Of a stretch of 64,000 nucleotides of DNA, positions 26,728 to 34,913 are shown piece by piece; the first letter of the stretch is position 1; each line of letters starts with the position of its first letter. The stretch spans positions 4,947,001 to 5,011,000 of the forward strand of contig NZ_VSWH01000001.1 in assembly GCF_009602705.1 (NCBI RefSeq), in the 5' to 3' direction. A model generated the notes under the pieces. It was not told the origin of the DNA and searched no databases. It saw only the letters and a list, made by a program, of their open reading frames with translations. The DNA comes from Chryseobacterium vaccae. GTDB lineage: Bacteria > Bacteroidota > Bacteroidia > Flavobacteriales > Weeksellaceae. A program made the translations under genes and the position numbers.

Positions 26728-29232
26728 ATGAATAAAACTACTTTTTTTCTTTTTATATTTCTCTTCCTTCAGAACATTGCTTCTGCACAGTTTTCAGAAC
26801 GCAGCCTGTCTTCTGAGAAATGGCAGTTTAAAAATGTAAAAGAAAAGAAGTGGCTAGCTGCAAAAGTTCCGGGTACTGTTCATCTTGATCTGATGGATAG
26901 CAACATCATTCCCGATCCTTTCAAAGATGAAAATGAAAAAAAAGTACAGTGGATAGAAAACGAAGACTGGGAATACCAGACCCGGTTCAGTATTTCTCAA
27001 AAAGAATTGACAAAACAGCACATCGATCTTGTATTCAACGGACTGGATACGTTTTCAGAGATCTATCTGAACGGAAAACTGCTGACAAAAACAGATAATA
27101 TGTTCAGGAAGTGGGTAATTCCGGTGAAAGAATTTTTAAAAGAAGGCGATAATGAACTGAAAGTTAAATTCAAATCATCCGTTAAAGAAGGAAAAAAGCT
27201 TGCTGAAAAAGTTCCGTTCACCATGCCTGAGTCTCCGAGAAGTTTTGTAAGAAAAGCACAATATCAGTTTGGATGGGACTGGGGCCCAAGACTGGTAACC
27301 GCCGGAATCTGGAAAGACGTAAAACTGGAATTCTGGAGCCGCGCCAAAGTAAATAATATCCAGGTTCAGCAGCATACAGTAACGGATTCACTGGCTAAAA
27401 TTTCTTTTAATATGGAAATCTTTGCTGAAGAAGAAGGGGAATATTATGTAGGAATTAATATCAACAAAGGAATACACCGCTTTAACCTTAAAAAAGGATT
27501 GAATACCATTGCTGTTCCCTACACCATTAAAAAACCAAAGTTGTGGCAGCCCAACGGATGGGGAAAACCCAATTTAATAAGAACGAAAATTACACTGTAT
27601 AAATATAAGGGAGGGTGGATTATAAAAGACAGCGATGTAAGATATGGTCTCAGAACGGTAGAATTGGTTCAGGAAAAGGATGGAAAAGGAAAATCATTTT
27701 ATTTTAAAGTGAACGGAAAACCTTTATATGCAAAAGGAACCAACTGGATTCCTGGAGACAGCTTTTCACCAAGGATCACCAAAGAAAAATACCGCAAGCT
27801 CATCAAAGATACCAAAGATGCCAACATGAATATGATCCGCATCTGGGGTGGTGGAATTTATGAAGATGATGAATTCTATAAAGCCTGTGATGAAAATGGA
27901 ATTCTGGTCTGGCAGGATTTCATGTTTGCAGGAAGTTTTTATCCGGCTGATGATCATTTCCTGAAGAATGTAAAAGAAGAAGTGAAAGATCAGGCCCGCA
28001 GATTGCAGAACTATCCGTCAGTAGCTTTATGGTGTGGTAATAACGAAATTGATGAAGCCATTGTCAACTGGGGCTATCAGAAACAGTTTAAATATTCAAA
28101 AAATGATTCACTGCAGGTATGGAAAGATTACAGAAAACTTTTCCATGAAGTAATTCCCAATACCCTGAAAGAAAACCTTACCCCAGACAGAAATATATAC
28201 TGGCCGAGCTCTCCGTCAATAGGATGGGGTCACAAAGAAAGCCTTACAGAAGGGGATTCCCATTATTGGGGTGTATGGTGGGGTGAACAGCCTTTTGAAA
28301 TCTATAATGATAAAGTAGGACGCTTTATGTCAGAATACGGGTTTCAGGGAATGCCATCTTTAGAAGCGGTAAAATCCATGTTTTCAGGAACTTCTGACTT
28401 AAAACTGCAAAATCCTGTCGTTAAAGCCCATGAAAAACATTCCAGAGGATGGGAAATCATCAACGGATATATGAAACGGGATTATAAAATTTCCGAAGAC
28501 TTTGTGAAATACAATTATATTTCCCAGTTGTTGCAGGCCCGCGGAATGAAGATTGCCATAGAAGCCCACCGCCGGGCAAAACCTTACAATATGGGAACTT
28601 TATACTGGCAGCTGAACGACTGCTGGCCTGTCGTTTCATGGTCTTCCATAGATTATCTTGGAAACTGGAAAGCTCTTCATTATCAGATGAAACGAAGTTT
28701 TGAGCAACAAGTAATTTTGACAGAAGAAAAAGACGGAATTTTAAATTTTTATGCAGTTAATGACGGTTTGGATCGATTTGATGATGTTAATATTGAAATC
28801 AGAGCTGTAAATTTTGATGGAAAAATTTTAGCGGATATCAACTCCGCTCCGGATGGAAAAGTACTGGAAAGTATCATTAAATTCGATCCGGTTGAAATTG
28901 AAAACCTGATTCCTGAAATCGATAAAAATAAAACATTTTTACAATTGACATTAAAAGACGGAAATGGGAAAACGATTGCACAGAATATTCATTTCTTTTC
29001 CAAACCCAACGAAATGAAACTTACAAAACCTAATCTTCAGGTTAAACAGATTTCCCCAACAGAAATTGAAATTTCTACAGACGTTCTTGCCAAAGATGTT
29101 TACCTGATGGGAGACACTCATTTCAGTGATAACTTCTTCGATCTGCTGCCCAATACTTCAAAAAAAATCACCCTTTCAAAACCATTGGATAAAGTTGATA
29201 TGATGAGTCTTTGGGATGCATTGAGAGAATAG
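26728..29232 (+). CDS. Exported beta-mannosidase, GH2
   Basis: This 834-residue glycosidase releases terminal beta-mannose, for example from the N-glycan core. The signal peptide ends IASA-Q. The sugar-binding jelly roll (about 25-200) has KVPGTVHLDLMDSNIIPDPF, and Ig-like domains flank a TIM barrel from about residue 330. Catalytic acid/base E440 lies in WCGNNEIDE and nucleophile E536 in SEYGFQGMPS. The sequence LYWQLNDCWPVVSWSSIDY closes the barrel and is typical of beta-mannosidases. Neighbouring glycosylasparaginase supports glycoprotein degradation. No T9SS tail is visible, so it is probably periplasmic. Confidence 0.93.
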   Translation: MNKTTFFLFIFLFLQNIASAQFSERSLSSEKWQFKNVKEKKWLAAKVPGTVHLDLMDSNIIPDPFKDENEKKVQWIENEDWEYQTRFSISQKELTKQHIDLVFNGLDTFSEIYLNGKLLTKTDNMFRKWVIPVKEFLKEGDNELKVKFKSSVKEGKKLAEKVPFTMPESPRSFVRKAQYQFGWDWGPRLVTAGIWKDVKLEFWSRAKVNNIQVQQHTVTDSLAKISFNMEIFAEEEGEYYVGININKGIHRFNLKKGLNTIAVPYTIKKPKLWQPNGWGKPNLIRTKITLYKYKGGWIIKDSDVRYGLRTVELVQEKDGKGKSFYFKVNGKPLYAKGTNWIPGDSFSPRITKEKYRKLIKDTKDANMNMIRIWGGGIYEDDEFYKACDENGILVWQDFMFAGSFYPADDHFLKNVKEEVKDQARRLQNYPSVALWCGNNEIDEAIVNWGYQKQFKYSKNDSLQVWKDYRKLFHEVIPNTLKENLTPDRNIYWPSSPSIGWGHKESLTEGDSHYWGVWWGEQPFEIYNDKVGRFMSEYGFQGMPSLEAVKSMFSGTSDLKLQNPVVKAHEKHSRGWEIINGYMKRDYKISEDFVKYNYISQLLQARGMKIAIEAHRRAKPYNMGTLYWQLNDCWPVVSWSSIDYLGNWKALHYQMKRSFEQQVILTEEKDGILNFYAVNDGLDRFDDVNIEIRAVNFDGKILADINSAPDGKVLESIIKFDPVEIENLIPEIDKNKTFLQLTLKDGNGKTIAQNIHFFSKPNEMKLTKPNLQVKQISPTEIEISTDVLAKDVYLMGDTHFSDNFFDLLPNTSKKITLSKPLDKVDMMSLWDALRE

Positions 29233-29311
29233 AATTTAAGTGGTAAATAATTAAATTCAAACAATAGTTTCAATAAAAAATTGATTTGGTAAGTTTTAAA
29301 AAAGTAATAAA

Positions 29312-29556
29312 ATGGGAAGAAATACCTCAGTCTCTCTGGGAGACTATTTTGAAGATTTTGTAGATCATAAAGTTTCTGAAGGAAGATACAAAAATATTAG
29401 TGAAGTTATTCGTGCAGGATTGAGATTGCTTGAAGAAGAAGAAAATAAAATTCAACTTTTAAAAAGTGCAGTTCAGGAAGGATTAGACAGTGTATTGCTT
29501 CTGATTTCAACGCTGAAAAGCATTTGGAATTATTGAAAGTTAAAATGAAAAAATAA
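29312..29556 (+). pseudogene. Frameshifted ParD-type antitoxin remnant, no toxin gene
   Basis: The first 60 codons encode a ribbon-helix-helix ParD antitoxin: MGRNTSVSLGDYFEDFVDHK, then NISEVIRAGLRLLEEEENKIQLL. After QEGLDS the frame ends in an unrelated tail (VLLLISTLKSIWNY, stop at 29536). Adding one G next to position 29492 instead restores the usual ParD end, SGIASDFNAEKHLELLK, to a stop at 29556. So one base has been lost. ParD uses this lost C-terminal part to bind ParE. No ParE-like gene follows; the next gene is an AEC transporter. DNA binding might survive, but toxin neutralisation should not. Confidence 0.85.
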
Positions 29557-29635
29557 TATCTTTCATATCTTATTTAAAATAGGAATCATACCCGAAAAAA
29601 TATAAATATTACTCCTCCAACTGAAAAATCAGCCG

Positions 29636-29643
29636 TAAATTTG
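29636..29643 (+). promoter_or_regulatory. -7 promoter element of the AEC transporter gene
   Basis: TAAATTTG is an exact TAnnTTTG match 20 nt before the ATG at 29664, giving a predicted leader of about 13 nt. No clear TTG is present at -33. Confidence 0.5.
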
Positions 29644-29663
29644 CAGAATATTTCTTTAACGTT

Positions 29664-30572
29664 ATGGTAAATTTTGTTCTGATTGCAGTGTGCATTATAG
29701 CAGGAATGATATTCAAAGCAACAAAATCTATCCACCCCGATGCCCATAAAGGCATTAATACCTGGATTCTTTATCTTGCCCTGCCGGCAGTTTCTTTCAA
29801 ATATCTGCCTAAAGTAAAATGGACTACAGAAATGCTGTTTCCTATTGCAGCTACTTTTCTGATCTCTGTGTTCTGCTTCTTCTTTATGATGTTTTACAGC
29901 AAAAGCAGAGGTTATTCAAGGCGTTCCAGAAGTACCCTTGAACTGGCAAGCGGTTATAGCAACACTTCTTTCATCGGGTTTCCGTTGATCAGTGCTTTTT
30001 ACGGGGAAAGTCTGCTGAGTATCGCCATCATTTGTGATCAGACCATGTTTTTTGCCCTTTCAACATTAGGAATTATTGCCGCAGTAAAAGGCGGAAGCAG
30101 ATCCGGAAAAGTAAGCGCTGTATTTATTTTAAAAAGACTGATCACATTTCCTCCGCTTATTGGTTGTATATCTGCTTTGGTACTCTCACAGTTCATCGAT
30201 TTCACTTTTGCAGAACCTTTCTTTGATAAACTGGCAGCAACAGTAAGCCCTTTGGCTTTGTTTTCAGTAGGATTGCAGCTGAAATTCAACGGTTGGAAAA
30301 AGTTAATTCCGCAAATGTCCGCATCCATGATTTATAAATTGATTCTGGCGCCGGCCCTTGTTTTGGGGATGGCTTTACTTTTGGGAATAAAAGGAGATGT
30401 TGCCAAGATCACCATATTTGAAGCGGCCATGCCGACTTTGGTTACTTCCAGTATTATTGCTGAACAGTTCCGTCTCAATACAAAACTCACCAATCTCATC
30501 ATTGGAGTCAGTATTATTGTAGGCTTTATCACCTCCGCAATGTGGTATCAGATTACAGAACTGCTTTTCTGA
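29664..30572 (+). CDS. AEC (auxin efflux carrier) family transporter
   Basis: This is a 302-residue inner-membrane protein with about ten hydrophobic helices. The N-terminal half shows ILYLALPAVSFKYLPK and the conserved SGYSNTSFIGFPLISAFYG motif. The second half has SPLALFSVGLQL and the closing EAAMPTLVTSSIIAEQFRL, which are signatures of the AEC/MleP family. Bacterial members move small organic anions such as malate or malonate; the substrate here is unknown. The gene is monocistronic with a predicted promoter of its own. Confidence 0.88.
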   Translation: MVNFVLIAVCIIAGMIFKATKSIHPDAHKGINTWILYLALPAVSFKYLPKVKWTTEMLFPIAATFLISVFCFFFMMFYSKSRGYSRRSRSTLELASGYSNTSFIGFPLISAFYGESLLSIAIICDQTMFFALSTLGIIAAVKGGSRSGKVSAVFILKRLITFPPLIGCISALVLSQFIDFTFAEPFFDKLAATVSPLALFSVGLQLKFNGWKKLIPQMSASMIYKLILAPALVLGMALLLGIKGDVAKITIFEAAMPTLVTSSIIAEQFRLNTKLTNLIIGVSIIVGFITSAMWYQITELLF

Positions 30573-30749
30573 AACGCAAAGATTAATCTTTTTACTGCCT
30601 ATTTTCAGAGAGTAGAATCAACACTGTTATTTTCGATGATGCAGATGTTGAATTAGTGAAAATATTATTTTGAAAACGTAAAGATTCAATTCCAATAAAA
30701 ATTGCAGTTCTCTGAAGAAAAATCTAATTTTACACTTTAAAATTTTCCC

Positions 30750-33197
30750 TTGCAGTACGCCCAGATTGTTTTACCACTTAATTTGAAAGGATCTTTTACC
30801 TATAAAGTTCCCGAAGAACTGATGTCTAATATTCAGGCCGGAATGCGTGTTCTTGTCCCATTTGGAGGGAAGAAAATCTATACTGGAATTGTTTTTGAAC
30901 TTCATGACAACGCTCCGGAAAGCTTTGTTGCCAAGGAAGTGATCAGTATTCTTGATGAAAATCCGATCCTGCCTGAAGAACAGATCCGTTTCTGGAAATG
31001 GCTTTCGGAATATTATCTGTGCGGATTAGGAGAAATCTACAGATTTGCGTTTCCTTCCTCCCTGAAGCTGGAAAGTGAAACGTACTTAAAATTAAAACCC
31101 AATGTAACCGTTGATTTTGAAAACCTGGATGTCAATGAAATGTATCTTATCCAGGCTCTGGAGGTCCGACAGCTGATCAATCTTACTGATATTGAAGCTT
31201 TTATTCCTAAGAAAGAAATTATTAAAACGATCAACTCCCTGATTGATCTGCAATATATTGAGATTGATGAGAAAGTTGCGGAAAAATATAAAGCGAAGGA
31301 AGTTGCCTATGTTAAAATAAATGATGAGGTTTTAAAGAACCAGAATCTGACGGATATTCTGATAAAACTCAACAGAGCTGCCAAGCAGAAAGATCTGTTT
31401 CTTGCCATTCTGGAAAAGCAGACAGAGCATCCTGAAATCCCTATTAAAAAAGCTGAACTCTTTGAGGATGGTTATTTTGGAAGTTCTCATTTTAAACCGC
31501 TTGCAGATAAAGGTCTTGTTGAAGAATATTATATGCAGAAGGACAGGATTGAAAGCTATGAAGGAGAAATTGAAGAGCTTGAAGAGCTTTCCGAATCTCA
31601 GAAAATCGCTAAATCTGAAATTGATGAAGCATTTGAAGAAGGGCGGAATGTATTGCTTCATGGAGTGACATCTTCCGGGAAAACCCATATTTATCTTGAA
31701 AAAATTGAAGAATGTATCAGCGAAGGTAAAAACGTACTTTTCCTCCTCCCTGAAATTTCTCTGACCAAACAAATCACTCAAAGGCTTGAAAAAAAGTATG
31801 GCAGACTGCTCGGATTCTATCATCAGAAGCTTACAGATTTTGAACGGGTGGAAGTATGGCGCAGAATCAGACAGAATGATATAAAAATTCTCATTGCGAC
31901 AAGAAATGCCCTGTTCCTGCCTTTTCAGAATCTGGGACTTATTATTGTAGACGAAGAACATGATTCTGCTTACCGTCCGAGAGAAGTTTCCCCTTATTTC
32001 AATGCAAAAGATGCTGCTTTGGTTTTAGGGAATTTCTATAGAGCCGGAGTGATTCTGGGATCAGCGACGCCATCTGTAGAAAGCTATTACGCAGCCAGAA
32101 AAGAGAAAATGAAATATGTTTTCCTGAATGAAAGATTCGGAAATGTAAATCTGCCGGAATATGAGCTGATCAATTTTAAAGAAGCCCAGGAATCCAAAAA
32201 GGTCTCCGGAAATTTTTCTTTACACTTAATTGATGAGATCAAAAAAACACTGGCTGAAAAAAATCAGACCATCATACTCCATAACCGCCGCGGTTATGCC
32301 AATGTAGTGGAATGTGAGACCTGCGGTTACGTGAATTACTGCTCAAACTGTGATGTGGTAATGACATATCATAAAGCGGCTAACGAAATGAAATGCCATT
32401 ATTGCGGCCAGAAAGCTTCAAAACCCAGAACCTGTCCGAAATGCTATTCCGAAAATCTTAACGAAAGAGGTGTAGGAGTGGAGCAGATTCATGAAGAAGT
32501 TTCCAAGTTGTTTCCTGAAAACGAAGTAGATCGGATGGATGTAGATTCCATGCGTAAAAAATTCGCCTACGAAAAACTCTATGAGAAAATAGAAGAAAGA
32601 GAAACGGATATCGTAGTCGGAACTCAGATGATTTCCAAAGGTCTTGACTTCGATCATATTGAACTGGTAGCCATTCCCAAGGCAGATTCGCTATTGTATG
32701 TCCAGGATTTCAGAGCGGAAGAAAGAGCTTATCAGCTGATTACGCAGGTTTCCGGAAGAGCGGGAAGAGTTTCCGGAAAAGGGAAAATCTTAATTCAGAC
32801 TTATAATCCGGAACATTCGGTCTTTCAGCTGATCAAAATGAATAATCCTGCGAAGATCTACAAATACATTCTTACCGAACGTCAGAAATTTCACTACCCG
32901 CCGTTCACGAAACTGATTATGATTGAGCTAAAACACAGAAGAGAAGATAAAGCCAACCGTGCTTCCCAGTTTTTAGGTTCTGTTCTGAGGAAATACCTTC
33001 CCGGAGACTGTGTACTGGGGCCGGAAAAAGCTCAGATCGGAAAATTAAATAATTTATATCAGTTCCAGATTATGCTTAAACTCCCACGTGGAAAGAACTA
33101 TGAAAAGTTCAAAACTTTGGTTTTGTTAAGTTTGAAAGAATTTGATGAAATTACTGCTTATCAAAGCATTAAAAAAGGTGTTTTTGTTGATTTTTAA
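30750..33197 (+). CDS. priA: Primosomal protein N' (replication restart helicase PriA)
   Basis: This 815-residue 3'-5' helicase reloads the replisome at stalled forks. Residues 1-110 form the 3' DNA-binding domain. The helicase core starts near residue 295 with Walker A GVTSSGKT, then DEEH in IVDEEHDSAYRPREVSPYF and GSATPSVESYY. The zinc-binding cysteines are in CETCGYVNYC, CDVV, CHYCG and CPKCYSENL. Motifs VGTQMISKGLDFDH and QVSGRAGR follow. Translation starts at TTG (30750): the in-frame stop at 30738-30740 leaves no upstream ATG, and MQYAQIVLPL is the standard PriA N-terminus. Confidence 0.96.
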   Translation: MQYAQIVLPLNLKGSFTYKVPEELMSNIQAGMRVLVPFGGKKIYTGIVFELHDNAPESFVAKEVISILDENPILPEEQIRFWKWLSEYYLCGLGEIYRFAFPSSLKLESETYLKLKPNVTVDFENLDVNEMYLIQALEVRQLINLTDIEAFIPKKEIIKTINSLIDLQYIEIDEKVAEKYKAKEVAYVKINDEVLKNQNLTDILIKLNRAAKQKDLFLAILEKQTEHPEIPIKKAELFEDGYFGSSHFKPLADKGLVEEYYMQKDRIESYEGEIEELEELSESQKIAKSEIDEAFEEGRNVLLHGVTSSGKTHIYLEKIEECISEGKNVLFLLPEISLTKQITQRLEKKYGRLLGFYHQKLTDFERVEVWRRIRQNDIKILIATRNALFLPFQNLGLIIVDEEHDSAYRPREVSPYFNAKDAALVLGNFYRAGVILGSATPSVESYYAARKEKMKYVFLNERFGNVNLPEYELINFKEAQESKKVSGNFSLHLIDEIKKTLAEKNQTIILHNRRGYANVVECETCGYVNYCSNCDVVMTYHKAANEMKCHYCGQKASKPRTCPKCYSENLNERGVGVEQIHEEVSKLFPENEVDRMDVDSMRKKFAYEKLYEKIEERETDIVVGTQMISKGLDFDHIELVAIPKADSLLYVQDFRAEERAYQLITQVSGRAGRVSGKGKILIQTYNPEHSVFQLIKMNNPAKIYKYILTERQKFHYPPFTKLIMIELKHRREDKANRASQFLGSVLRKYLPGDCVLGPEKAQIGKLNNLYQFQIMLKLPRGKNYEKFKTLVLLSLKEFDEITAYQSIKKGVFVDF

Positions 33198-33262
33198 CAA
33201 TTTTTAACAAAATTTACAGTCTTTTATAACGGGTAAGTGACCCTTTATCTGACAATAATTTC

Positions 33263-33270
33263 TACTTTTG
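33263..33270 (+). promoter_or_regulatory. -7 promoter element of dacB
   Basis: TACTTTTG is an exact TAnnTTTG match 86 nt before the start codon at 33357. Confidence 0.5.
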
Positions 33271-33356
33271 GTCGTTAATTAGATGTTTGGCTTCTTTATT
33301 GAATGATGTAATCCATCATTTTTTATGGTGTCAAACTATAGAACAAAAAAAGATAG

Positions 33357-34826
33357 ATGGTAAATTTCAGAAAATATATTTCAAGTGCAGCGGTATTGGC
33401 TTCTGGGTTTTTCCTTGCTCAATCTACCGTTTCTACTGTTCTTTACTCACAGGCTTACGACAATCAGAAAAATAGTTTGAATCTGCCTTCTCCCATCACA
33501 TCGGTGGCAGAGAAAGCCGTTTTGTCAGCCAAAGAACTTGTAGACATTAATGTAAACACAATGGTAGCGGATCCCGTGCTGAAAAATGCAAATTGGGGAT
33601 TCGTAGTGTATGACCCTAAAACGAAGAAAGTCATTTCTTCGTACAACGAAAGTTCTCCTTTGGTTCCGGCTTCTACTACTAAACTGCTGACTACAGAGAC
33701 AGCAATGAGTTTATTAGGTGAAAACTACCGATGGATGACCCAGCTGGAATATTCAGGAACGATTGACGAAAACGGCACCCTGAACGGAAATCTTTATGTA
33801 GTGGGCAGCGGCGACCCTTCTCTGGGAACCAATAAAGCAGGTGCCTGGTCATACAGAGACATTGTTTCAGACTTCATGGGCGGACTTTCACGCGAAGGAA
33901 TCAGAAAGGTAAATGGTGATATTATCATTCAGACAGCGCTTTTCAAAGGCAATATTACAAGGCTTCCGGAAAATGTTGTATGGCTTGAAAACAATAATTA
34001 CTATCTGCCTGTAGGAACTACGCGGGAAATTAATCCAGCCAACGAAAAGCTGATTGTAAAAAAAGCAGGTTTCTCCTCTGAAAAAAAGTTCTTCTATGTT
34101 TCTCCATACGCCAATCAGATGGTTTATGCCGAAAAATATGACGGAAACGGAACTTTAACCACCAAATTGCCAGATGCTCCGGCTTACCTGGCCAATACCT
34201 TCAGAACCACCATGGTAAAAGGTGGAATTCCAGTTACTGGAAAGGTAACTCCTAAAATGACAGATGCGACCCCTGAAAGCAGAAAACTGGTTGCATCGTA
34301 TAAATCCCCAACCTTAGCCGATATTATTTATTACACCAACCAGCACAGCGACAACTCGCTTGCCGAAGCGTTGTTGAAAACGGTAGGCTTCCAGAAAATG
34401 GGCGACCAGACCTCCGAATCAGGAAGAATGGTCGTAACCAGTCATTTGAAAGAATCAGATTTTGATATGCTTGGTTTAACTTATATGGACGGAAGCGGAC
34501 TTTCAAGAAGCAACAATGTGACACCAATCTCTCAGGTGAAGTTTTTATCTTCTCTGATGGATGAAAAGTACTATAAAACCTACCTAAGCTCACTGCCAGT
34601 AGGCGGACAGTCCGGTACACTGAAAAGAATGTTTATCGGAACAGGAAACGGACAGGTTTTTGCTAAGACAGGTACCCTGAATAAAGTAAAAACTTTAGCG
34701 GGATACCTGAAGACCAATTCAGGAAAAACACTGGTTTTTTCTTTAATGGTGAACAACTATTCAGGATCTGTAGATATGGTAAAGAAGAGAATGGAAAAAA
34801 TTCTTGAACCCGCTCTGGATCTGTAG
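33357..34826 (+). CDS. dacB: D-alanyl-D-alanine carboxypeptidase/endopeptidase (PBP4)
   Basis: This 489-residue periplasmic class C penicillin-binding protein trims or opens peptidoglycan cross-links. After a signal peptide (cleavage near FLAQ) come the active-site serine motif S106-TT-K109 in VPASTTKLL, the SxN box SDN in YTNQHSDNSLAEALLKTVG and the KTG box in FAKTGTLNKVKTLAGYL. The insertion between the SxxK and SxN boxes is typical of the S13 family. Monocistronic, with an upstream promoter element and a terminator overlapping the annotated start of the next frame. Confidence 0.94.
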   Translation: MVNFRKYISSAAVLASGFFLAQSTVSTVLYSQAYDNQKNSLNLPSPITSVAEKAVLSAKELVDINVNTMVADPVLKNANWGFVVYDPKTKKVISSYNESSPLVPASTTKLLTTETAMSLLGENYRWMTQLEYSGTIDENGTLNGNLYVVGSGDPSLGTNKAGAWSYRDIVSDFMGGLSREGIRKVNGDIIIQTALFKGNITRLPENVVWLENNNYYLPVGTTREINPANEKLIVKKAGFSSEKKFFYVSPYANQMVYAEKYDGNGTLTTKLPDAPAYLANTFRTTMVKGGIPVTGKVTPKMTDATPESRKLVASYKSPTLADIIYYTNQHSDNSLAEALLKTVGFQKMGDQTSESGRMVVTSHLKESDFDMLGLTYMDGSGLSRSNNVTPISQVKFLSSLMDEKYYKTYLSSLPVGGQSGTLKRMFIGTGNGQVFAKTGTLNKVKTLAGYLKTNSGKTLVFSLMVNNYSGSVDMVKKRMEKILEPALDL

Positions 34827-34846
34827 AAAAATAATTATTTCAATAA

Positions 34847-34884
34847 TATAAAAGCCTTTTAATCAATGATTAGAAGGTTTTTTT
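34847..34884 (+). terminator. Terminator of dacB
   Basis: AAAGCCTTTTAATCA pairs with TGATTAGAAGGTTT and is followed by a T-run. The upstream ATG (34866) of the M1 peptidase frame lies inside this hairpin, which argues that translation of that gene begins later, at 34914. Confidence 0.8.
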
Positions 34885-34913
34885 TATCTTTGGTTAAATC
34901 TAATGATCTGAGT

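Noticed and set aside
31332..31961. 209-codon frame antisense to priA
   Set aside because: PriA motifs on the plus strand are unambiguous; the antisense product is Phe/Lys-rich without domain signs.
34866..34913. Longer N-terminus for the first M1 peptidase
   Set aside because: The upstream ATG lies in the dacB terminator hairpin and would put 16 residues before a complete signal peptide.
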